Of a stretch of 64,000 nt of DNA, positions 56,705 to 64,000 are shown piece after piece. The notes beneath the pieces are model-generated. The model searched no databases. It was given only the letters and a program-made list of their open reading frames with translations, and was not told the origin of the DNA. Source of the DNA: Actinernus sp. WN-2022 (Eukaryota > Cnidaria > Anthozoa > Actiniaria > Actinernidae); the NCBI GenBank assembly GCA_030867875.1, contig JAOWCC010001589.1, positions 85,149,537-85,213,536 on the forward strand, read 5' to 3'. Numbering within the stretch: position 1 is the stretch's first letter; each line of letters begins with the position of its first letter. The position numbers and the translations under genes are program-made.

Positions 56705-56822
56705 TGCCCTTGAGCAATAAACATTGGACTACCTGTGTGCTGTCCTCAGAGTCTTTGACAAAGAGGAATATTGATTTAGGAAATGTTGGAAAAATTCGGG
56801 TTTCTTACATCGAGAAAGAACC
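56705..56822 (-). repeat. Right terminal inverted repeat (118 bp)
   Basis: Exact complement of 38633-38750, ending CATCGAGAAAGAACC. Confidence 0.9.
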
Positions 56823-56830
56823 CGCTTTTC
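56823..56830 (+). repeat. Target site duplication of the giant transposon, right copy
   Basis: CGCTTTTC, identical to 38625-38632. Confidence 0.9.
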
Positions 56831-57299
56831 ACACAATTCTTGATAAACTGTAGGAGGTAATTCATCCCAGTGAGGGAACAACTTGCTTTTTAATACCCGA
56901 ACAAAACGCTCTTCGACGATCGAAACAATTCAAACAGCTTTCTTAGAGATGTTCGCTCGACAGCAGCTTGTGTGAAATGAGCCGATTTTGTGAAATGGAC
57001 CAACGTGCTTTACGATCATAGTGCGAAATTTGGCAGGTTCACTCTTTCAAGCCAGGCCTCTACAAATGCGCAATCCTTATCCTGGCAGTCCTTGAAGACA
57101 CATACGTTCGCCATTTTGACGCGAGCGATGCGAATTTGTAGACAGACAGAATGTATATTTTAAACACCGATCAAATGCCCCACCCCCTACCTCCACTGTA
57201 TGTCAAATGCCCGTCCCTGAGGGCCTAGATACTCGTCAAATTCCCCACCCTCTGGAGCAAGCCTCTGATCAAATGCCCGGGGGTGGCCCGGTGGGGGGA

Positions 57300-58014
57300 T
57301 GCACGGGTTTGGAATTGACTGATACATTAGATCTGTCTTTCAGTCATCTCAACACTCAAGACTTTACGGATGCAATTGATAACTTGAAAACTAACATCAC
57401 AGAAAAAGACAAAGACAGATTGGAAAACTTAATATTTAACCCCTTTCATAGCGAAATTATAGATAGTATGAATCCAACTTGAACTATTATAACAATAATC
57501 CAATAACACCTAATAACTCGAAGTACTATTTGACTAATGACTTTATTGATCTATTTAAAGAAAAGGATACAATGAGTGAAAATCAATTTTCATTACTAAC
57601 TTTAAATATAAGAAGTCTAAGAAATAAATTTGATAAGCTATTAAATTACCTAAATCTGCTAAAACTCTCTTTTAGTATATAAATAGCCATCACAGAAACT
57701 TGGCTAGATGAAACTATAGTAATATTTCCGACTATAATATACCGGATTATAGAATGTACGAAGTTAATCGCAAATCCAAAACTGGAGGTGGAGTCTGTGT
57801 TTATGTTAAAGACAATCTAAAAGTTAAAGTAAGAAATTACATTAATAAGGAATGCTCAAGTGACAATATTGAAAGTATTTTTATTGAAATTGAAAATAAT
57901 AAAGGGAAAAATAAAATTGTGGGAGTCATGTATAGACCACCAAATGACAAATATAGTGAGTTTGAAAAAAAAATCACAGCAGCACTAATTACAGGCCAAT
58001 CTCTGTTCTTACTA
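57300..58014 (+). pseudogene. LINE endonuclease-region fragment, frameshifted and truncated
   Basis: Successive frames (57207-57482, 57479-57682, then 57754-58014) give SLLTLNIRSLRNKFDKLLNY, ITETWLDE (about 57689-57712), GGGVCVYVKDNL and IVGVMYRPPN. These are landmarks of the APE-type endonuclease at the start of LINE ORF2. At least two frameshifts are present. The sequence stops where the palindromic element at 58015 begins and does not resume after 59557. Confidence 0.7.
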
Positions 58015-59557
58015 GCCTGATTATCAGACTGTCGAGGTCGTCCGCTCACTTCCTCCCACCTCCCAGTCTGATGGACTTTGACACAAACCGTGTTCTGGTC
58101 ATTGTTTTATTTCGACCAATCAGAGAGAAGGTTTTATTTTTAGAGAACTGAGGTATGCATGGAATGTGTAGTGCAGCCTGCATGAAGGTGAAGCCAAATG
58201 GCAGACGATACAAACGGACTTGATATGGCTTTGGAGAAAGCGTGCGAAACTTTCGTCATTTCTGAACTATTTCCCGAACAGAGAAAGGCATTATTATACT
58301 TCGTTTCCCGGAAGGACCTTTGCTACCACAGCTGCATCTATAAGGCGACGACCAGGTCGAGAATCGAGAGAGGAGAAATTATGTAGTCTTTTACAACTTC
58401 TACAGATCGTCAGAATCACGGCTCTTTCATTCACTGCAGAATATGTTCTACAGCTTCAAACTTATAGAAACAGAACGTGGAGAAACATGTTGTCCTCAGA
58501 CGTGTACCGGAAAAATCTGATAGGAAGCGCTATCGATATCGCGATGTTTATGAATCTACTAGCTAAGGGCTTTGGAAAATAATTATCTTCCTCGACCGCT
58601 TTGCATTAAAATGTGATGTCTCCTAGAATGTTGGCATTTAGAAGACCAAATATTTCATGAAATGTAATGATTTTTTTACAGCAGTGAACACACATACTGA
58701 GTATGTCATGGTAATAGTTTCACGACATTTGGGCAGTTATATATGTTTGCAAAATTTTTAACATACTTTATTTTGACAATTTTGCTGTCCTGAAAGCTGA
58801 AATATCTTAGCTTTTTCGCCTTAAGAAGACTAAATCTTTCATGGAATGGCATGAAATTTTTACAAGAGTGAACACATATAGTGAATATCTCAAGGTAAAA
58901 GTTGGATTACATTTGCCTAAATATTTATGTTATCAGAATTTTGAACAGTCTTGATTTTGACAAGTACAACAAATCCGGTAGGTAGATCAGTGTTGTGACC
59001 ATGCGCTTGAAATACTGTACGGTAAATCCTATTTAATAAGTTCCTGCTGCCCAAAAAACCATAGCAGCTCAAACAGGATATGGTTAGGGTTAGTTCTGAG
59101 AAATCGACATAAGTTTGAAGCTGTAAAACATAAGAATTCTGCAGTGCAGGAAAGTGCGTGATTCTGGCGAGCCGTACTAGGCTACATAATTTCTCCTCTC
59201 TCGATTCTCTACCTGGTCGTCGCCTATAGATGCAGCTGTGATAGCCAAGGTCCTTCCGGGAAACGAGGGGTAATATTGCCTTTCGCTGTTCGGGAAATAA
59301 TTCAGAAATGCCGAAAGTTTCGCACGCTTTCTCCAAAGCCATATCAAGCCCGTTCGTATCGTCCGCCATCTAATTTGGCTTGTCCTTCATGCAGGCTCCA
59401 CTTGACATTCCACACATACCTCAGTTCTCTAAAAATAAAACCTTCGCTCTGATTGGTCGAAATGAAATGACGTCAGGAACACTGTCTTTGCCAAAGTCCA
59501 TCAGACTGGGAGGTGGGAGGAAGTGAGCGGACGACCTCGACAGTCTGATAATCAGGC
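58015..59557. mobile_element. 1.5-kb foldback element carrying mirrored helicase-like gene fragments
   Basis: GCCTGATTATCAGACTGTCG at 58015 is inverted at the right end, and the two arms of about 450 bp are diverged inverted copies. Each arm encodes, reading inward, a segment starting MADDTNGLDMALEKACETF with FPEQRKA and SRKDL (plus from 58198, minus from 59369). That segment resembles the Q-motif region at the start of RecQ-like helicases (FG...L.P.Q..AI), but the Walker A segment expected next is missing. This looks like gene-fragment capture by a nonautonomous element. A target duplication was not resolved. Confidence 0.6.
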
Positions 59558-60385
59558 CATACTCCAGGTCGAATAGTAAGCTAACGACTCACCCTTGGGT
59601 GAACATGTGATTGGAATGCTGCGTTTAGAATGGTTAGTACCCTTAATAAATTAGTAACGAAAGTATTAAAATACTGCTGATAATAACTCGGTGACATGGG
59701 TGAAGGGTTTCCATGAAATCATGTTGAGATCTATTCCGGGTATTCCGAAAAAGAAATACACCAAAATATATCACCAAACACAAAAAATATTTCCTAAAGA
59801 ACGTACTTGAAGTAGCGATTACTTTCTACATTTCACAGGACGGATATGTGTAGGATGTCGAGGTATTCTAATTTCGGGATAGCTGGAATAATCCTGTATA
59901 TTCCATGAATTCATTCATAGTACACGTTTTTGATTGGTTCAAATTGTAAAACCATTAGGGGCTTCCCCTCGCTCTGCTCACAAGGCAAAAAGGTTTCAAA
60001 GCTAATTATTTCCCGATTACAATAAATTGTTTAAACATCCATCTATCCTTACAACTTTTTATTAAACTTTTGTTTTGTTTTTTAAGATAAACGCTGAAAT
60101 ACATCACTTGCACAAAAACTGCAACGCTTCACTTTCACGACCTGATGATTAGCATTATGTCATGCAGGTCTGATGAATCACGGAAGGATTGTTTGGTGTC
60201 AAATTAAACCGGCTAACCGAGGAACCTGATTGGTCAACGAAAGTCAACAGAGCTCGATGAGGTAAACTGAGTATGAAAACATCGTTTCCGGTTTTGGTTT
60301 TTTCGCTGTGATAGCACTAGTCAATAGCAAATATGCAGTGAAAAACAGAGTGTCTCAAGGTGAATCGCTCCTGTAAGGCAAGAAA
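59558..60385. promoter_or_regulatory. Upstream region of the DnaJ/UIM gene
   Basis: About 800 bp without ORFs. The 150 bp before the ATG at 60386 contain TTTCCGGTTTTGG (ETS-like GGAA core on the complement). No TATA box or clear start site is visible, so the promoter is inferred from position only. Confidence 0.25.
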
Positions 60386-63300
60386 ATGTCAAAGACTAGA
60401 AGAGAATGTCTAGAACTACTCGGTCTACCGCCATCAGCGAGTGAAGATGATATTAAAAAAGCTTATCGACAAAAAGCGCTCGAACTCCATCCGGACAAAA
60501 ACCGTGGAGCTCCAAAGGCAACGGAAATGTTTCAGGAGATACAAGAAGCTTATCAGATCCTTCGTGGAGACAGAAGCGAAGACAGACATGGATTTTTCGA
60601 GGAAGAGGAAGGAATACCGTGTGATATTTTCTGGTTGATAATGATGATGGAAAGAGAAAGACGCCGTAAACAATTCGGCCAATTTTCGGGACTATTTGGT
60701 TCTTTTGGTCCGTTTGGCCCATGTTCTGGTGAGCGGTTTGAATTTCGAACTAGCAGTTTCTCAAATAATAGAAGTCATAATTATAGACCCCAGCAGCAAA
60801 GTCGCCCGGCGTATTCGCGGGGTCACAACGCAGAACAACATTCCAGCTATTCACATGGTGGACAGAGAACACGACCTGGTACACGGACAAGAAATGAAGG
60901 CCACTTTACTGCAGGAAGGAAAGATGAAAAGGACACACCAAAAGACAACCAAGATAAAGAAACTGTTGAAAAAGAGACTGGTCCACAACCAAAGCAGAGA
61001 CAGAAAGGGGCGAAAATCAAGAAACCAGATCCATGGAGTCGTAAAAAGAAATCGAAGAAGAAACGCAAGCCAACCTATGGTAATAGTTATAGACCAGGAA
61101 GTACAAGTGCGAGTAACAAGGAGGAGATATCTGAAGAGGAGAATGACGTTGAGGATTGTGATTCTGATATATTTAAAGGAAGAGAAGCTGCAAACACAGA
61201 CCGGGAATGTTCGAGCTCTGTTTTATCAGATTCCGAACATGAAGCCACAAGTGAGTGTGGTGCCCACGAAAAGGAATATTATGTGGGCGAAGAGACCTCA
61301 TCTGACAGGAGGAACAAAAGTTTTAAAAAGGAGGTAAATGGATGCGTCAATGAGTTAAATATAGATTACATTGATCGCGACAATGCGGTGTTCAATGTCA
61401 ACGAGGAGCGACTAGGACATGCTTCATTTCGCCGCGAGGAAAATAATAGTGGTATATCCGGTTCTGAGACTGTACATAGATTTCCAGGAATCAACGATCA
61501 CCATGGAGATGCTAAAATGAAATACGGGCACGATGGCGAGGATTTGGAAACGAGGCAACAAACTAAAGTGAAAGGAAAATTTGCTGAATCCATTCCAGGG
61601 ACATCTAGCTCATTTCCGGGGCCAAAAGGAGACAAACGAACATCCGGCGCGACAGAAGAACAAGGCCCTTCTTTAGCAACGCATTTCCCCGATGTATCTG
61701 AAAACTGTAAAACGTATGGGGAGCCAGCTTTAAACCAAGTTGATTCTAAAACGCGTTATGACAAGGTGCGAACTGAGCAAGAACTATCGATTGGAAGTGA
61801 TGGTTCTAACGAGAGGTTTTCGCCTGATTTCCCTTATCATAATATTATTAAAGAACACGGTATAACGCAACAAAACGCAAGTGAAACGAAGCAGAAGAAT
61901 TCGCAGGAAGTTCGAGAGAAAGAGAAGTTTGCGAAGAGTGATGGGAAAGGCGAGAGAAAACGAGTTGAAACAAAAACATTTATCAACACTTTTCCTACGC
62001 GATTCGATGACTTTTCTAATGATTTTAAATCCGAGGAGATTCAGAAAAAGCCAGAAAAGCACCAAAAATCAAGTCTAAACAAACAAGACTCAAAACTGAA
62101 CACTTCAAAAATAGATTGTGAGAGCACTACAAAACAAAGCAGCTCGGAAAAGGCAAAGCTCCACACTGAATATGTCGACTCTACTAAGCAGAAACAGAAG
62201 TTCGTTAGGCAAGGAAAGGATTCAGGCTTCGGAGATGCTGTTGATGATTTGAAGAAAGAGGCGGAACATAGAAGCACACACACGACAGGCCACGCGAGCA
62301 CGTGCAAAGACCTCTCCTCACGGGCAGACTGTCGGTTACCAAGAGTCGAAAAGCAGAAAGTATATTCAACGGTAGGGTCAAAGAGTGGAGCAAACGGGTC
62401 TAGACAAGCTTCGAAGGACAACAAAGAGAAGCCTGGTCAAAAGTGTACCTTGAGTGACTGGAATACAAGCATTGAAACGAAACTAGAGAAGCCAAAACTG
62501 GAGCATACCTTTGAAGAAAGTTCTGCGAAGCAGAAACAAGGGGGTGCACCTCTTAGGAAACACGGATTAATAAATGAGATGAGTTATGAAGCAAAGCTAG
62601 CTGAACGATCAACATGTGGCTCAGAACCAACTGCGTACCGAAAACCTCCTTTAGAGCATCCTCAAAACGAGAGAAAAAGAACCACGAAGAAAGGAACGAA
62701 GGGAAAGACAACTCAGACTTTGTCTGGCGGAAGATATGACTGTCTTGATACCAGAGACGGAGAAGGAGAAGAGGGATTGTGTCAAAGGCAGACTATACGA
62801 GGGGACGGGGGAGGGCAGGGAACCGAAGATGAAAATAGGGTAAAGGAGGGATTATTTGGCAGTAACACTACTATGGGGGAGGGTATAGAGAAGGAAATGA
62901 ACGGCGCGGTTGGGAATAATTCCAAGACAAGAAATAACACTTATGTAAATTGTTTTGGGGAAGCAACACAAATTCATGGTAGCCAGACTATTGGGGGTGG
63001 GGTAGGGCTGGAAAATCACCAGTATCGTAACAACGTGTACGATTCTTTTCAAAACAGCTCACTAGGTAAGGAAGGACATTGTAATCAGTATTCTAGGGAG
63101 GGGAGGGTAGGTACGGAAATGTATGGCGATCAGATAACTGTACAGGGTGGTATTGAACGGGAAACTTGTACAACCACAGGGAACTCGGCTGATCAACAAT
63201 TCCGTCAAACAGTCTATTACCCACGGAATAAAGGGGCAATGATTTCAAGGAAGAGAAGAGATCGGAGGGAAGGGCCTAGCAGTCAGCCCCCTAGGGAGGA

Positions 63301-63469
63301 GATGATAGGAGAACATGGCTCCTCGTTTACTCCAAACCGCATCGCAAAGGAGAAAGTATCCGAGCTTGAAAATCTAACACCGGTAGACGTGGAAGAAGAG
63401 TTCCGGCAGCTAGAGAGAGCAATAGCACTAAGCCTGCAGGATGGAGGAGGCTATACACTTGTTTGCTAA
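60386..63469 (+). CDS. Large DnaJ (Hsp40) protein with C-terminal ubiquitin-interacting motif
   Basis: An intronless 1027-residue frame. Residues about 6-70 are a J domain with the essential HPD at 35-37 (ALELHPDKN) and flanking YRQKALEL and IQEAYQILRG, so it should stimulate Hsp70 ATPase activity. A short F/G-rich stretch follows (FGQFSGLFGSFGPFGP, about 97-112). The next 850 or so residues are highly charged, Lys/Glu/Ser-rich and probably disordered, with basic clusters (KKKSKKKRK) that could direct nuclear import. The last 28 residues contain EEEFRQLERAIALSLQD, a canonical ubiquitin-interacting motif. J domain plus UIM recalls DNAJB2, which hands ubiquitylated clients to the proteasome, but that protein is far shorter and has two UIMs. 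The ATG context (AAAATGT) is acceptable. Lack of introns could mean a retrogene origin. Confidence 0.88.
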   Translation: MSKTRRECLELLGLPPSASEDDIKKAYRQKALELHPDKNRGAPKATEMFQEIQEAYQILRGDRSEDRHGFFEEEEGIPCDIFWLIMMMERERRRKQFGQFSGLFGSFGPFGPCSGERFEFRTSSFSNNRSHNYRPQQQSRPAYSRGHNAEQHSSYSHGGQRTRPGTRTRNEGHFTAGRKDEKDTPKDNQDKETVEKETGPQPKQRQKGAKIKKPDPWSRKKKSKKKRKPTYGNSYRPGSTSASNKEEISEEENDVEDCDSDIFKGREAANTDRECSSSVLSDSEHEATSECGAHEKEYYVGEETSSDRRNKSFKKEVNGCVNELNIDYIDRDNAVFNVNEERLGHASFRREENNSGISGSETVHRFPGINDHHGDAKMKYGHDGEDLETRQQTKVKGKFAESIPGTSSSFPGPKGDKRTSGATEEQGPSLATHFPDVSENCKTYGEPALNQVDSKTRYDKVRTEQELSIGSDGSNERFSPDFPYHNIIKEHGITQQNASETKQKNSQEVREKEKFAKSDGKGERKRVETKTFINTFPTRFDDFSNDFKSEEIQKKPEKHQKSSLNKQDSKLNTSKIDCESTTKQSSSEKAKLHTEYVDSTKQKQKFVRQGKDSGFGDAVDDLKKEAEHRSTHTTGHASTCKDLSSRADCRLPRVEKQKVYSTVGSKSGANGSRQASKDNKEKPGQKCTLSDWNTSIETKLEKPKLEHTFEESSAKQKQGGAPLRKHGLINEMSYEAKLAERSTCGSEPTAYRKPPLEHPQNERKRTTKKGTKGKTTQTLSGGRYDCLDTRDGEGEEGLCQRQTIRGDGGGQGTEDENRVKEGLFGSNTTMGEGIEKEMNGAVGNNSKTRNNTYVNCFGEATQIHGSQTIGGGVGLENHQYRNNVYDSFQNSSLGKEGHCNQYSREGRVGTEMYGDQITVQGGIERETCTTTGNSADQQFRQTVYYPRNKGAMISRKRRDRREGPSSQPPREEMIGEHGSSFTPNRIAKEKVSELENLTPVDVEEEFRQLERAIALSLQDGGGYTLVC

Positions 63470-64000
63470 TATGTTTATACTGGATATTAGACTCTTATCG
63501 AGTTTAACAGGGTACATGGATAAATGTATAGAGATCATTTCCCCCAGGGGCACTGTATAAACCCTATCGAAAATGGCATCCAATTTGAATAACTTTGTTT
63601 AGGTCTGACTTTCTCACTCACAAACACGTGAAAAACTTCTATGCAGCAACATCAGCACGAGGTTAGTCAGTCCACGACGATTCACATTTAAATTGGACGG
63701 CATTTTTCAATTGGGTCTATTGAATACCGATTTAAGCACTTCTTTTATATTTTTGTATCTCGTGCGGATTTAATTACATCTGAAAGAGACTGGGGAGAGT
63801 CTTGCTCGTCCCCAGGCGTCTTAGCGTCCGCGAGCGCAATGAGTGATGGGAAGGGAGGGAAAGAGGAAGCCTCCCTTCTCGCTCTCCATACTGATTCCTC
63901 GCGCTCCGAGCTGGTCTCAGGCGCTTCGCTTCGCAATGTAATTTTCAGACGCCTGTTCTATATCTTGGGCTGCGTTCTCGCTTATTGTGGTTTCGCGCAT
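63470..64000. other. 3' flank of the DnaJ gene, with a repeat-like segment
   Basis: 63770-63960 (GGGGAGAGTCTTGCTCGTCC, GCGCTCCGAGC) has the GC-rich look of a dispersed element end. A 63-codon minus ORF there is not convincing. No polyadenylation signal stands out. Confidence 0.35.

Larger units (their letters stand above)
38633..56822. mobile_element. 18.19-kb autonomous-looking DNA transposon with subterminal repeat arrays and two divergent genes
   Basis: Both ends start GGTTCTTTCTCGATGTAAG and are inverted copies. Identity is complete over the 118 bp of unique TIR and continues for roughly 350 bp into the subterminal arrays. A perfect 8-bp duplication flanks the element. The inner part carries a leftward DDE transposase gene and a rightward DUF3987-like ATPase gene that share a 312-bp promoter region. 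The left array is about 5.9 kb and the right about 1 kb. The 8-bp target, the zinc-rich transposase and the large size recall KDZ/Zisupton-type elements, but superfamily membership is an inference. TIR identity and near-intact genes imply recent movement. A one-base frameshift in the transposase may make this copy defective. Confidence 0.9.

Noticed and set aside
38633..56822. Polinton/Maverick or viral integration
   Set aside because: No protein-primed polymerase, integrase, protease or capsid gene is seen. The target duplication is 8 bp rather than 6, and gene content is a DDE transposase plus one ATPase.
60434..63052. Other-frame ORFs within the DnaJ gene, up to 213 codons
   Set aside because: Shadows of the J-domain/UIM frame, which has clear motifs at both ends.

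Overview
The window looks like animal nuclear DNA, most likely from a cnidarian (coral or anemone-like). It is AT-rich, has spliced genes with GT-AG introns, a synaptotagmin-14/16-like C2 gene, a DnaJ/UIM gene, CR1/Jockey-like LINE remnants, tRNA-derived repeats and very many short palindromic DNA transposons. The phylum is inferred from repeat style and gene content, not proved.

Host genes are few. (1) Minus strand, 1-4310: three exons of a DUF445-like multi-pass membrane protein, with a CpG-rich candidate promoter around 4500-4670. (2) Plus strand, 28849-29618: the terminal exon of a synaptotagmin-14/16-like membrane protein, with a tandem duplicate of its transmembrane exon start just upstream. 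(3) Plus strand, 60386-63469: an intronless 1027-residue DnaJ protein with a C-terminal ubiquitin-interacting motif.

Most of the rest is repeats. From 5 to 12 kb there are foldback elements, a LINE remnant cut by two MITEs, two minisatellites, a TTAA-flanked element inserted in a palindrome, and a 1.4 kb TIR element. From 12.95 to 14.95 kb there is a degenerate array rich in CACGTG, followed by a frameshifted LINE (15.0-17.3 kb) and a second TTAA-flanked element (17.5-19.0 kb). The 21.9-25.2 kb stretch holds a short-unit minisatellite, a decayed ORF and about 22 copies of a 52-bp repeat. From 27.6 to 37.4 kb there are tRNA-like repeats, foldbacks and LINE scraps.

The standout is 38633-56822: one 18.19-kb DNA transposon, apparently complete and recent. 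It has identical terminal inverted repeats and a perfect 8-bp target duplication (CGCTTTTC at 38625-38632 and 56823-56830). Each TIR runs into a subterminal tandem array built on AGGTAGTCCAACATCA: about 5.9 kb on the left and about 1 kb, inverted, on the right. Two genes diverge from a 312-bp shared intergenic region. The leftward gene is a large DDE/RNase-H-like transposase with a DUF6729-like zinc region, a tesmin/TSO1-like CXC cluster and a Myb-like tail. The rightward gene has three exons and encodes a 506-residue DUF3987-like P-loop ATPase. The intergenic region carries four exact E2F-type sites (GGCGGGAAA) at 18-bp spacing, which suggests S-phase expression. Taken together this looks like a cell-cycle-coupled, two-gene giant transposon. 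The left array itself contains an exact 2737-bp higher-order duplication. Small MITEs with G-run ends, which also make 8-bp target duplications, have inserted into the element.
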